A model generated the notes under the pieces. That model was not told where the DNA came from. It was given only the letters and a program-made list of their open reading frames with translations, and did not search any database. A stretch of 64,000 nt of DNA, from positions 25,160,553-25,224,552 of the forward strand of contig CM039129.1 in the NCBI GenBank assembly GCA_022036555.1, given 5' to 3'. Shown one piece after another: positions 31,522 through 44,000 of the stretch (position 1 is its first letter; the number at the start of each line of letters is the position of its first letter). Position numbers and translations under genes: made by a program. The stretch is from Microstegium vimineum (Eukaryota; Streptophyta; Magnoliopsida; Poales; Poaceae).

Positions 31522-34500
31522 CTAGGCTGCTATTGTTCTTCCTTGACCATCATGGCGCATCCAGGGCAACGAATTTTGTGGGATGCTTTGCTCAACATTC
31601 CTTATCTTCACTAGAAGGTCTATAAAGAGAGACATGTTGTTAAACTGGTCAAAATCATCCAGATTAGATACACCATCAACTCCGATAGCTTGTTGCTTTC
31701 CAAGAAAAACTATATGATTCGGCTTGTCAGTCTTTCCTGTCTTATTTGTTACTTTAGAGCCTTATGAAATAAAGAATTTTTTTTGGTTTGTTCTAACATC
31801 CCACCCAATGAAGTGTTAGGATTCTTTTAAAAAAATCCTATGTATTCATAGGTTTTGTCGTTCCCATAGCCTCTGCTGTAATGGTTATGTTTGAATTATG
31901 CAATGGAGCTTCCAAAAAAATACTTTCTGAGTCAATTTTCTCAGTTTTATGAACCCGGTTGCTGCTTTTATTACTTTATATTTATATTTGTTGTTTCAAA
32001 AGTAAAGTTACAATTTCAAATTTTCTCTTTTTTATATAATTTTATTATATTGATGATTTATCACATTGCCTTTGTTTATGATGGAATTCATAGACCATAC
32101 ACATGGGAATCCGATATCTTTTTTATTCTTCTTCTTTCTATCAATAATTTTTTATCTCAAAATTCTTAGGAAGTATTTGTTCACCATAGAAGACTTGTGC
32201 AGCATGGTTAGCAAGGATCCATAGTTATCCACTGTGACATGTTTGCCTTCAACCCATTGACATTAAAACATGAGGATTTGGAATGTACCATAGTAGTGTA
32301 GTTCCCATATGTCCTCAGTGAAGCCAAAGTATGTACTAATCTCATCTGTCTTAGAGTCAATGGTCTCGCATCAAACACCACTTTTTTTGCCATGCTCTTT
32401 ATGTCCTTGGACTTGGTATAGAATGTGAAGTCAGTAATGTCATGGGTGTGCCATGTCATGACTGGGCGTTAGGATCCAAATGCCAACCCCTTGATGGTTT
32501 GTTCCTCAATTGTTTCCCCATGTGGAATATCCTTCTCCCTTAGCCATGTGTTGAACCATTACCTAATCATTTGTGTGCCCATGATTATGTTCTTGAAGCT
32601 CATTTAAGTGTTTCTCGATCAAAGGCTCCATTATCGAGAGCTGATGTAGGATGTTGTGATGTGCCTCAAGGATTGTGTTGTGCTCTGCTGAAATGAAAGG
32701 TTTTCATTCCATCCTCCCACTTCCATACAGCCTACCCTCATGTCATGATGGAGGCAAACATATTGCAACTTGGTCTCTTAGGACACTATTGCAAAATGGA
32801 CCTATGGACTTAATGGCCTCTTTGCTTAAATACCCCTATACCATGGATGCCTCTGGGCGAGCACGAGTAGATACATATCCATTTAGTATTGAAATGAAAC
32901 GCTCATACGTCTACAATTCATGCAAGTACATGGGACCCAATGCCTCTATTTGTGGAACCAAGTGCACCACAAGGTGCACCATGATATCGAATAATGCTGG
33001 GGGAAACACATCTCAAACTGTGACACTATCTCCACTACAAATTTCTAAAGAGTCGCCAATTATCACAATCAATCACCTTTTGTGAGATCTTGTTGAAAAA
33101 TAAACACAACCATATCACTACCATCTTTAAGAACAAATGATTTATAGCCCTGATGGCAATAGGGAGGAAAGTAGTAATCATGACATGACAATCATGTGAG
33201 TTGTAGTTGGCCAGTGTATGGTCTTTCATTGACACAATACTCCATATGCTAGAGCAAAATCCAGATGGTACTTTCAACTTCCTTAACCACATACACATCA
33301 CATGTTTCTCATCTATTTTGAGGTCGTAGCTTGCTACCGGTAGATGGTACTTCCTGTTTTTTTGTAGAATAGGGTGAAGTTCTTTTCTATGCCTAACTAT
33401 ACCATGTCCATGCGTGAATTGAGTCTTTCTTTTGTCTTGCTCTTTGTGTCTTGCAAGGTGTCAATTAGGCTTTTTTTACTGTCAACGGGGGGGGGGGAGA
33501 CGTTCCCCACCTGAAGTGTCAATTAGGCTTTCAGACACGTTCTTCTAAACGTGCATACCATTGATCACATACCTCACATCTAACTCTTTCCAGTATGGTA
33601 AATACTCAAAGAAAATAGACATCTTCTTGAATGTAGCCTGTGAAGTTGGTTTCACATCCTTTTTTGGTTTTCCGTGTTTTGTCTTCTTCCCGAAAACAAA
33701 TTTGATTTTGCAAACTATTTGGAAAACTCTTTGGCCTTTACTGTTACCTGATGGTGCAATAGAGTGTAGTTCATTGTTATTGTCGAAGTACTTAGCCATC
33801 TTTTACAAGTGGTACCTGCGTATTTTCGATAAGAAGTGTCTATGCCTCATGTACACTATCTTCTTAGGTGCATTAAAGGACACTTAAGTGGTTTCATCTA
33901 TGCAAAATACGCGACCAACCTTTCCCTTGAATGTCCCTAATAATGTGAAGAGAGCAGGGTAATCTTTTATCAGAATAAAAATAATTGCTCTCAGCGTGAA
34001 TGAATCTTTGCAGTACTCGTCCCACATTTGAACACATGTTTCCCACAATATTTTGATGTCATCAATTAAGGGCTCTAAAAAACATCCATGTCAACTCTAG
34101 GTTGTGTAGGTCCATAGATAAGGATGGTTAGGAAAAGGTACTTCCGCATGAACCATTGAGGAAGGTTGTAGATGGTGAGGATCACCGGCCATGTACTTCC
34201 GCGCTTTTGTTGCATTTATTAGGGCATCCATACCTTTCATGAAGAACATGGATGGATCATCCAAATGATGACGCAACATTGCCTCTAACAATTCTGCATC
34301 TTATGTCGCCATAGCATCTGGCAGGACCTGATGAGTTCTGACAGCTTCATTTCCTGGAGCGAAACCATGACCAGTTCCATTTGGCACAACATGTTCGCAT
34401 TCATGGAGAGGTTGTTGTGTCTTGTGTACAAATTGAAACTTGTCCACGAGCATATCGGGACTAGCATCAATGTTCATAGTGTTTCTAGTTTTATAATGCG

Positions 34501-34753
34501 TAGAGCTACCCTCTCCATGCTTTGTTCAAATCAAGTAATTGTTCATAAATCCCCGGCATACTAGATGAGAAAGGATTGGTTGAGTGTCATCAAATACAAT
34601 AAAATTTTTGCAGTCTATGCATGGACAATGCATGTGCTTCGTTTTTGTTCTCCAAGCATGGTTCTTAGCAGTGTCAATAAACCTATGCACCTATGGTATG
34701 TATGATGGATCAAGTCTTGTTACGTTTTACATCCAGAATGACTTCTCCATCAT
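31522..34753 (-). pseudogene. CACTA-2 TNP2-type transposase (heavily broken)
   Basis: The N-terminal domain starts at ATG 34753 (MMEKSFWM) and includes FIDTAKNHAWRTKTKHMHCP with CPCIDC. Fragments of the middle part follow at 34470-34097 and at 33799-33545, the latter ending LPYWKELDVRYVINGMHV. A DUF4218-like part lies at about 33300-32680 (LKVPSGFCSSIWSIVSMKD, NSHDCHVMITTFLPIAIR, and WTYERFISILNGYVSTRARP in a broken frame). A DUF4216-like part lies at 32459-32208. The C-terminal piece has QQAIGVDGVSNLDDF and ends WMRHDGQGRTIAA with a stop at 31522-31524. Frames change often and most of the catalytic core (34300-33550) is reduced. Plus-strand frames across it are shadows. Confidence 0.8.
33458..33531. 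repeat. Small insertion bounded by a 16-bp direct repeat
   Basis: GTGTCAATTAGGCTTT occurs at 33458-33473 and again at 33516-33531. Between them lie about 40 bp including an 11-G run (33487-33497) and GACGTTCCCC. This splits the CACTA-2 transposase frame and looks like filler at a break repair, or a small insertion with target duplication. Confidence 0.6.
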
Positions 34754-34940
34754 ACCTGTAGAAAATATAAAAAATTAATTGTATGCCAAAAGATAGAAGA
34801 ATAAAGTTAACCGTAGTAATTTGAGAAAAATGAAATACTAGAACCATAAAGTACTCATATTAACTCTAACACATGGTGAAACTCTAGATCCAAAAAGTTA
34901 CAGAAACTGAGCAAAAATGAACAAAATGATACAAGAGACA

Positions 34941-36955
34941 TGCGAACACGTGGTGGATAAGTGCCCATGTATGTTCAGCATTGATGATGAGTGATCGTCC
35001 AACACGTGAGTGTTTCAGTTTGAGTGGCTTACCCTAACCCTTTTCGAAAGCAAATGTGTGCCTGTCTATTGGCTTGTGGCGTGTAGGTGCTATGCCTAGT
35101 GACAGTGGTCAATGGCATGGAGAAGGTCGAGTACAGGCTTGTCGTGCCGATGGACTAAGAGTTGTGAAGGGTGGAAGCGGGGCTCGGACTGAGGGACCAT
35201 GGGCGCCGGGGGACTAGATGTGGTGGCTAGTACTTGGCACCGTCAAGTGTGAAAAGACATGGAGGTATACCGAGTTGATCAAGTCAAGACGGTGGACGAG
35301 CGGGTCGAGCGGAGGCTCATGGGACTCGGACTCCGACCGGGCGAGGACAAGGTAGCTCGAGTCGAGCGGTTTGGTGGTTTGGGCCTCAAAACCATCCAAG
35401 GATGGTTTCTGAGTTTGGGTGTCAAAACTCAGGGTTCGGTAGTTGAGCCCAAAGCTGCCGGTGGCGGGTTTCCTGGGTTTGGGCCTCAAAACCTGGGCGG
35501 AGCTTTCGAGGAAGCGGGGATGGCACGTGGTGGAATCCTGGAGGTTGCGTCAAGGCGATGGCAACTCCCGGTAGGAAGCGGGGCATTCCATTCAAAATGC
35601 GGGAGATATTTTCCGGAGCTTGGACTGCAATGCTTAGGCTAGGTAGTTCACTCAATGTATCTAGGGGGTTCTTTGGGAAATAGCCAAAGCCGATAAGTAG
35701 GGGGTGAAGGCCTCATCCCATCTCTTGAACCCTAATCATTTGCCCCAACTCTCTCTCTACCCTCTCTCTAGTTCATGAGATCCCTAGGTTGATTTCACCA
35801 ACCTCTATAAGAACTTATGTTTGTTGCGAGGAATCGGAGGCCGTAACCTCTGTAAGCCATGGTAGCTTCGCTTTCTTGATCGTGTCCCCATTTTGCTTGT
35901 GTTCTTCACGTTTGCTTTTGCTCCCTCTTTTTCCCGAGATGATTTCTCTTTGTAGGGAGTAGCTCTTGCAAATTTGTTTGAACCAAGTTGTTTGTATTCG
36001 TGAGGAGCATCTTTGCACCAAAGGAATTTCCCTCAAACCTCACGAGTGCGTAGATCGGGCATTTTCTTTGCGAAGTTCTTCGTTTTCTCTCTTTTACCCC
36101 AAATCTCTTCTTCTTGTTTACTCACACCAAATTGAGGGATGATTTTTTCGGGATAGCTCCTCCATAGCACTAGGATCATGCCTACAAAGTTTGGTTGCTA
36201 TTGGTGAACATTTGGTCGTGATTTGGAAGGATTTGGTTGGAGAGAAACTGTTTTCGCGGGTTTCAGCGGCTCTGCTCGCGAGCGTCGGACTAGGCTCCGG
36301 ACGACTTTCCCCTAGCTCTGGACCATAGCAAGTAGTCCGGTGGTCTTGACCTCAACCGTGTTAAGCAGCGAAGGGCGTCGGACCTAGCTCCGGACCACTC
36401 AGGTTCTGCTGAGGGAGTTAGCTGAGCAGCCCCACGCGTCGGACTAGTCTGCTTGGTCCGACAGTGGTGGTCCGACGGTCGAGTCTGGAGGCAGTGAGCT
36501 TACTGCATAGTTTCACACAGAAGCAAGAGCGAACACCGGACCACCCTCCTTGGTCTAGAGGTACCACCAGACTAGTCCGAATGTTAGGTGCTCACTGTGT
36601 TCTTTCGAGAATCCGAGAAAGAGCGTCGGACCAAGGCTCCGGACCACTGGTCTATGGTCCGTAGGTCATGACAGAGTGGTCCAACGGTGGCTGTTTTCAC
36701 TCGTTTTGCTTAGGTTCTTGCCTCTTTTCCATAGGGCTTGAGAACCTGTGTTTCAGGGTTTCTGGCGAGTTTCTCTCCTTTGCCGGTGAGCTCTCATTTC
36801 CCCGATTTTGTCTGAATCCCCGCTCGCGTTGATCGGGGGGAGGTTGAGCACCCATAAACTAGGTTTGGCTTTTGGGAAGAGTGGCCTAAATATTTTGATA
36901 GAAATTTGAGGCTCCCATTCACCCTCCCCCTCTGGTCGCCATTCTCAGTCCTTCA
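34941..36955 (+). repeat. 5' LTR of Sirevirus E (2015 bp)
   Basis: It starts TGCGAACACGTGGTGGATAAG, as do the LTR copies at 47101, 48421 and 49047. It ends GTCCTTCA just before ATTGGTATAAGAGCC. The last part (36280-36690) is dense in GTCGGAC/CCGGACCA-type short repeats, also seen in the E2 LTR (62560-62720). Confidence 0.87.
35259..35642 (+). other. Open frame inside the Sirevirus LTR
   Basis: A 127-codon frame starting MEVYRVDQVKTVDERVERRL recurs in other LTR copies: 48681-49043 (MEVDRVDQVKMADERVERRL in frame), 47419 onwards, and 49367 onwards with a frameshift. It is Gly/Arg/Val-rich without a recognised domain. It may be an accident of GC-rich composition, but the frame is retained in at least three copies. 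Confidence 0.3.
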
Positions 36956-36972
36956 ATTGGTATAAGAGCCGA
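36956..36972 (+). other. Primer-binding site, Sirevirus E
   Basis: ATTGGTATAAGAGCCG directly follows the LTR. In E2 the same place reads ATTGGTATCAGAGCC (62964-62978), the standard complement of the initiator tRNA-Met 3' end. E has a single C-to-A change. Confidence 0.85.
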
Positions 36973-37018
36973 TTAAGGATATCTCCACCTTACACGGTTC
37001 TTGTTCCGCGAAGGCGAC

Positions 37019-39252
37019 ATGGAGCGAGGTGCTGGGAAACCTCCATACTTCGATGGAATGAATTGTTTCTATTGGAAGGTGCGCATGTCCGCTTACCTCC
37101 AAGGGCTTGATACGAAGTTCTGGGAGATTTGTGAGAATGAGAACTACGTGGTTCATGACGCTCGGATCACCGATGCCCAAGTTATGCAGCATGCGTCAAA
37201 CGCAAGAGCCCGTAGCATTCTCTTCTTGTGTCTGTCACTTCCTGAGTTTGAGCGAGTTTCGAGTCTCACTACGGCACGGGAGATCTGACAAACACTCTTG
37301 AGATATCATGAGGGAAACCCTCAGATCAAGTCCAGACTCTTCGACACGTACCATAGAGAGTACGAGAACTTTGCTCAGTTGGTCGGCGAATCTGTTGACC
37401 GGATGTTCACTCGCTTCCAATCTATCATCAACAAGATGCGTGCTAATCGAGCCAACTTACCTTATGATGATCATGAGATGGCTATCAAGGTTTTGCATGC
37501 TCTTGATCGGAAGGTATGGGAGATGAAGGTGGCTGCCATTCAGGATTCACCGGGCTATGATGCCCTGACCGTGGACGAGCTGTTCAGCAAGCTCAAGTCC
37601 TCGGAGATTGATTACCAGACCCAGGCCAAGATTGAAAGCCCGTCGAAACCATCTATGACGTTGGTTTATGGCCCTGGTGGTACGTCATCTTTCTCCTCTG
37701 ACCCTTCACACTTCTTGTTTGCTTTTGTCTTTGATTTCTGTGACAGAGGAGCAAGTGGAGGCTCTTGGAGAAGACGAGCTGGCCCTAGTCATCACTAGGT
37801 TCTCACAGTTTCACAATAACCGTTTGAACCGATGACGTGGTGACTCGGACAAGGGGTGCTACCATTGCGGTGATGAGGATCACTTCATCGCAAACTGCCC
37901 CAAGAAAGCTGCGGGTGACTTCACCAAGCGCAAGTACAAGCGCGAGCACCGCTTCGAGGACAAGCACAAGCCCAAGGGTGGCTACCACCGAAGGTCCTCC
38001 AAGAAGGTGATTGACAAGGTGAATGCCAAGCACCAAGCCTTCCTCGCCTCCCTCAGCGACATCGATGCCTTCCGACGGAGGTGCTTCTTCAAGTGATGAT
38101 GAGTCAAAGGGAAAGGTTGAAGACAAGCTCAACGGCCTATGATTCTACGCTGACGCCAAGCACGGTGGCTTTTGCACCATGGTGATTTAAGAAGGCAAGG
38201 TCGGCAAGCGCAAGGATGGCCCCGACTACGACTATGACTCCGACACACCCAAGGTACCACCCACCGACGAGTCCCTCTATCTCGAGATTGAGTCTCTGAA
38301 TGACACCTTGATGAGTCAAGATGCGTTGCTCAAGCGTGCCGCTTGTGAGAGGAACGACTTTAAGGCGAAGTACCTTAGCACGCTTCATGAGCTAGATTTT
38401 GCTAAGGCGTCAGTGGTGGTTACTGAGCAGGTAGAGTGTGATGCTTGCGCCATTCACATGTCTGATCTTGTCACTCTCCAGGACAAGTATGACACTCTAC
38501 TTGAGGAGGTCAGTGAGCTGAAGGCTAGGCCTAGATTACTTGGTGCGTGCAAGTCTTGCTTAGGCTTGTGTTCTGAGCTAGCACAGAAGGATGCTAGGAC
38601 CGTTGTGTTAGAGAAGGTCAGCTCAGATAGCACTAGAGAGTTGGATCGCTTTGAGGCTTTGGAGCTTGAGATTGCGTCGTGCAGACACGACAAGATGCAT
38701 ACCGAGGAGGAAAACACATACCTTCGGTCCATCTTGAGCTGGGTGTCTTGCCGAGAGTCGTAGTTGGGGATGTTGCTTAGCCAATGCAAGCAGGCTTGCA
38801 ACATGGGAGTAGGCTTTGCTATAGGTAGGAAGGACGATAGCATGTTCGGTAAGATTGGTGAGTGCAGTTGTTTGAGCATGAGTGAGAAACCCACCACACC
38901 TCCAAAGTTTACCAAGTTTTCCCCACCTAAGCCTACCGACCCTACCAAGCTACCTGTGAGAGATGGTGTGTTTGAAGAGCCACCCAAAACCACTCCACAG
39001 AAGCAAGTGTGGATTGCAAAACCGAACCACCTTCGCAACCCACTTGACACACTGCCAGATATCACTAGTGATCCCCTTCCTAAGAAAGATAGAGCCACCC
39101 AACCCAACAAGAGAGTGCCTACCAAGAGTGTGGTGAGGTACCATTGTGAGTTTTGTGAGCGGGATGGACACTTTTCCGAGTTTTGCTTTAGGAGGAAGAG
39201 AGATGATCGGAGGCAGGTTGAGTTGAACAACCGGGACATGTACTACCCATGA
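37019..39252 (+). pseudogene. gag: Sirevirus E gag (broken)
   Basis: The start MERGAGKPPYFDGMNCFYWK is identical in position to that of E2. The gag domain runs to about 37640 with LFDTYHREYENF and VWEMKVAAIQDS. A stop at 37286-37288 replaces a Trp codon and frame changes follow. A CX2CX4HX4C knuckle, CYHCGDEDHFIANC, lies at 37857-37898. A coiled-coil-like part (38308-38763, ending in a stop) and a second knuckle, CEFCERDGHFSEFC (about 39144-39185), complete it before a stop at 39250. A large gag with two knuckles fits Sireviruses. Confidence 0.85.
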
Positions 39253-39874
39253 GTTGGGGTGCGTGAACCGGAAGTTTAGAGGCGCACTTCTATGCCTAGA
39301 GGTACAATGCCTCAAGGTGCTAGGCCTCAGGAGGCGAGACCACGCGGTGGTCGTGCCTGGCGGGGTACCGGTCGTGACCCATACGACTATGGGCCTCGTG
39401 GCGGTGGTTTTACTCCTCCCTTCGCTAGCAGACCACGTTTTCCCCATCGTGGTGATCGCTATCATCCCATGGGACATGAGATGTTTGGTTTTTCTCCTAA
39501 CCCATTCTTTGGGCAAATGGGACAACACTGGTATCCTTCATAGTTTACTAACCCCAGTGTTGGTCCGTTTGCTCACCCTATGTCTCTTTATTGATGTAGG
39601 AAGGAGGACTGGAGGATACATGGCTTGTGGATTCCAGATGCTCACACCATATGACCGGAAGTGCCAAGTGGTTCTCCAGCCTCGACCCCGTATAGCACAG
39701 TGAGTATATCACATTCGGGGACAAGAGTAAAGGTAAGGTTGTCTCCTGAGGGATGATCCGAGTGAACTATTCTTTTGTCCTCAAGGATGTTGCTTTGGTT
39801 GCGAATTTGCATTTTAACCTTCTATCGGATACCTAGAAATAGGGTACCCAATTTACAGCACTCCACGAAAACAA

Positions 39875-40525
39875 AATCACCCTCGGGGGCTCCTTCGACT
39901 CGCTCGAGCTAAGGTGGCGTCATCCATGGCGTCATCAACCCTCGGGGGCTCTTCCGCATCGCCCGAGTCAAGGTGGCGTCATCCGTGGTGTCATCAACCC
40001 TTGGGGGCTCTTCCGCCTCGCCCGAGCCAAGGGGCCGTCATCTGTGACATCATCAATCCTCGGGGGCTGTTCCGCCTCGCCCGATCCAAGGTGGCATCAT
40101 CCATGACGTCATCAACCCTTGGGGGCTCTTCCGACTCGCCCGAGCCAAGGTGGCGTCATCGGTGGCGTCATCAACCCTAGGGGGCTCTTCCGCCTCGCCC
40201 GAGTCAAGGTGGCGTCATCCGTGGCGTCATCAACCCTCGGGGGCTCTGCCGCCTTGCCCGAGCTAAGGAGGCGTCATCCGTGACATCATCAACCCTCGGG
40301 GGCTCTTCCGCCCCGCCCGAGCCAAGGTGGCGTCATCTATGACGTCATCAACCCTCGTGGGCTCTTCCGCCTCGCCCGAGCCAAGGTGGCATCATCCGTG
40401 ACGTCATCAACCCTTGGGGGCTCTTCCGCCTCGCCCAAGCCAAGGTGGCATCATCCGTGATGTCATCAACCCTCGGGGGCTCTTCCGCCCTGTCCGAGCC
40501 AGGGAGACGTCACCCGTGACATCCC
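39875..40525 (+). repeat. 59-bp tandem array in solo LTR U3
   Basis: Units with CAACCCTCGGGGGCTCTTCC and GGTGGCGTCATCCGTGACG repeat with an exact 59-bp period: CAACCC/CAATCC starts at 39936, 39995, 40054, 40113, 40172, 40231, 40290, 40349, 40408 and 40467, with partial units at both ends. Several units contain the bZIP-type palindrome TGACGTCA; others have GGCGTCA or TGACATCA variants. Confidence 0.95.
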
Positions 40526-41021
40526 TCGTCTTCGGAGATCTCACCCCCATCAACAGCCTGGGATGCCGTAGTCCATAAAGTCAAAAGGTCCACGGTACCC
40601 TCCGTCTTCAGGGATGGGGTTCAAGGCATGAGTCACCATGCCAACCTCTGTTCACCCGGCGGTACAAGGTCCTGTGCTGCCTAACCGGTGACTTCTGCGC
40701 ACTACATCCATGCCATGCCTCCGTCGGACACTCCAACAGGGATTCGGGCGTCATCAGCCCTGTATGACGGAACGTCGGGGTGCCCGGTCCTGTGCGACCA
40801 GCCCCATCCCATGCCCAGGTAAGGGAACAACGGAGTTCTCGGTCACAAGACATATGGCTACAGCACAACAAGGACGAATAGGATCCGGACATGTGTCTAC
40901 TGGCGCAATCTTCCTCATGAAGGAAGACAAAATGAAGACAAAGCTCCCCCTCAGCAGCAGCCCAAGCCGGGCCCACATTCACTTCCCCTCTCTCTACTGT
41001 ACTCCTCCATCTCTCCCTATG

Positions 41022-41028
41022 TATAAAG
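41022..41028 (+). promoter_or_regulatory. TATA box of solo LTR
   Basis: TATAAAG within TATGTATAAAGGGAGAG, after the U3 tandem array and before a CA-rich transcribed leader. This fits the plus orientation of the LTR. Confidence 0.6.
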
Positions 41029-44000
41029 GGAGAGAATGGACCTCCAACATCTCTCTGGACATCCCAGCATTCATTCACACACACTCAAACTCGCACACAC
41101 GCGAGCTCACACCAGAACCAAGAACCTCATACGCACGAGACCTGGGAAGGCGCTTCCCTCTCTCACCAAAGCTTGTAGCTCCCCTCTACGAGCCCTCCAC
41201 GCTCGGTAATACAACCCCGCAACACACTGGACGTAGGGCATTCGTGCCTGAACCAGTATAAACCTCTGTGTTCTCCGACCGTAACCATCCGAACTCCGAC
41301 ACGCTTAGAAATTTACTCGTTGGCCGTCTAGACCCCGCCATTTTAGACACCGACACCTTCTTTCGGTTTCGCAACTCCTTGATGATGGTTTTGAAGTGAG
41401 TTTCAAGCCTAATCTCTCTCGGATTTTGGACTCTCGTGGTGAGCTTGTCAATCTCGGATTTTACCCTTTGGAAAGGTTTTTCGTGCGGATTTTTCTATCT
41501 CTTCCGGACCTTCTCATTGTCTTCTTGCCGGTTCCTCCTCTGAGCGTTGGAAGTGGCATAGGAGATTGGGATATCTTAGCTTCGACTTGCTTGCAAGGCT
41601 TAGCTCGATGGACCTTATCCAAGGATTGCCAAAGCTGAAGTTCGAGAAGGATTTGGTTTGCCATCGTTGCAGGCATGGCAAGATGGTTGCTGCTTCCCAT
41701 CCTCCTGTGACTAAGATCATGACCACTCGACCCGGCGAGCTCTTACACATGGACACAGTTGGTCCAACTCGGGTCAGGTCGGAAGGAGGAAAGTGGTATG
41801 TGGTTGTAGTCGTTGATGACTACTCGAGATACTCTTGGGTGTTCTTTTTGGAGAATAAGGATGAGACTTTTCCACTTGTTCGAGATCTGATTTTGAGATA
41901 GCAAAATGAGTTACCTAAGAATGCCATGAGAGCTATCCGCAGTTACAATGACACAGAATTCAAGAATGCTCACTTTGCAACTCTTTGTTCTTCTTTGGGT
42001 CTCGATCATCAATTTTCCTCACCTCACACTCCCCAGCAGAACGGTGTTGTTGAGCGCAAGAATCGGACCCTTGTTGAGATGGCCAGGACGATGCTCGATG
42101 AGAATAGGACTCCTAGGAAGTATTGGGCCGAAGCACTCAGTTCTGCTTGCTATGTTTCCAATCGCATTTTTCTCTGAGCCTTCAAGAAGAAGACCTCTCA
42201 TGAGCTACGATTTGGGAGACCACCCAAGGTAAGTCACCTACGGGTGTTTGGGTGCAGGTGCTTCATCCTCAAAAAGGGCGGAAAGTTGGACAAATTTGAA
42301 TCACGGTCTTCTGACGGTATCTTTCTTGGTTATTCTACTCACTCTCATGCTTATCGTGCACTTAACCTTGAGACTAACCGAGTAATGGAGACTTGTGAAA
42401 TTACCTTCGATGAAACTATGCCCTGTGTGTTCCACTGCTTTTGAGCTTACAGGTGATGCTGAGGTGAACACTAGCATCTTTGTGGAGGAGGAGCAGGACG
42501 ACGCCGATTGGGGTGATCCCGAGCCTATTCCACAGGCTGCCCCAGTCGACCCTGCGACGTCCACTTCGGCTCATGGTCCCAACCCGACTACTTCCTCTAT
42601 ATGGGGGTCGTTCGAGCAGCTTCCTCAGTCGGTGCCCATTTCACCTGAGGGAGCTCCAGCTGCTATCGAGGGGGAGGCCACTTCATCCAGGCAGGCTCCC
42701 CGCCACATCCAGCAGCAGCACCGGCCGGAGAACATCATCGGCGACATCAACCGTCGAGTCACACGGTCTAGGTCCTATCTCTCTCACTTTGCTCATTCGG
42801 ATTATGTCGCTTCTTTTGAGCCCCCAGATGTTGGACACGCTTTGATGGATCCGGATTGGGTTAATGCCATGCATGAGGAGTTAGAAAGCTTTGAGCGAAA
42901 CCACGTTTGGGTCATAGTTCCTCCACCACCTAGTTGCCACCCCATAGGTACCAAATGGGTTTTCAAAAATAAACAAAGTGAGGATGGGGTGGTAGTGCGC
43001 AACAAGGCTAGGTTGGTAGCTCAAGGCTTTTGTCAAAAGGAGGGCATAGACCATGTTAAACAACCTCCCGGTTTTAAAAATCCCAAGTTTCCAAACCATG
43101 TTTTTAAACTTGACAAAGCTTTGTATGGTTTTAAACAAGCCCCTAGAGCATGGTATGATAGATTGCAAAACTTCTTGCTAACTAAGAGTTTTAAAATGGG
43201 ATCGGTAGATAAGACGTTGTTTCTCCTCAAGTAAGGCAAAGACACTCTCCTTGTCCAAATATGCGTTGATGATATCAGCTTTGGTGGTTCTTCTCATGCT
43301 CTTGTTGCCAAGTTTGCAGATCTTATGATCAGGGAATTTGAGATGAGCATGATGGGAGAGTTGACTTTCTTTCTCGGGTTGCAAATCAAGCAAACCCGGG
43401 AAGGGACGTTTGTGCACCAAGGCAAGTACACGAAGGATATCTTGAAGAAGTTTGACATGGGTGAGGCAAAGCCACTTTCGACGCCCATGTCGACTATGAC
43501 TGCCTTGGATGCGGACGAGCAAGGAGAGGCTGTGGACCAGACGGAGTACCGAACCATGATCGGGTCGCTTCTGTACATGACAGCGACTCGTCCGGACATT
43601 CAGTTCGCCGTCTCCTTGTGTGCACGCTTTCAGGCGTCCCCACGGACTTCGCACAAGCAGGTGGTGAAACACATCATGAGTTACTTGCGATTCACTCCTG
43701 AATTTGGTCTTTGGTTTTCCACCTCCTCCTCTCTTGTGCTTTGCAGTTATTCTAATGCCGACTTTGCCTGTTGCCGTCTTGATCGGAAGTCCACTTCTGG
43801 GACTTGCCAGTTTCTCAGGTCTTCTCTTGTGTCTTGGTCTTCTCGCAAACAGTCTAGAGTGGCACAATTGAAGTGCGAAGCTGAGTACGTTGTCACGGCT
43901 AGTTGTTGCTCGCCGTTGATTTGGATGATTGCCACTTTGAAGGATTTCGGTCTTGAGCTTACTAAGGTGCCTCTGCTTTGCGATAGCACGAGTGCAATTA

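Larger units (their letters stand above)
30881..34800 (-). mobile_element. CACTA-2 (En/Spm-type) transposon, degraded
   Basis: It has subterminal-type inverted repeats (30961-31021), an AT-rich spacer with telomere-like repeats, then a minus-strand TNP2 pseudogene (34753-31522). I did not find terminal inverted repeats. The right side is cut by Sirevirus E at 34941, apparently inserted in the transposon's 5' part. 31340-31520 shows nothing. Confidence 0.72.
39823..41355 (+). mobile_element. Solo LTR inserted in Sirevirus E pol (1533 bp)
   Basis: It is flanked by the 5-bp target-site duplication CCTTC (39818-39822 and 41356-41360). Removing it restores the NLLSVSQLL-type reading of the copia protease/integrase junction. 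It starts TATCGGATACC (TG changed to TA) and ends ACACCGACA. Its U3 holds an 11-copy 59-bp tandem array. A TATA box lies at 41022-41028. No internal genes are present, so it is a solo LTR left by recombination between the two LTRs of an element. Confidence 0.9.

Noticed and set aside
32675..33085. 136-codon plus-strand frame
   Set aside because: It is the antisense shadow of the DUF4218-like part of the CACTA-2 transposase, which reads sensibly on the minus strand.
39875..40525. Possible CRISPR array because of regular repeats
   Set aside because: The whole 59-bp unit is repeated without unique spacers, inside a plant LTR with a target-site duplication. It is a tandem repeat.
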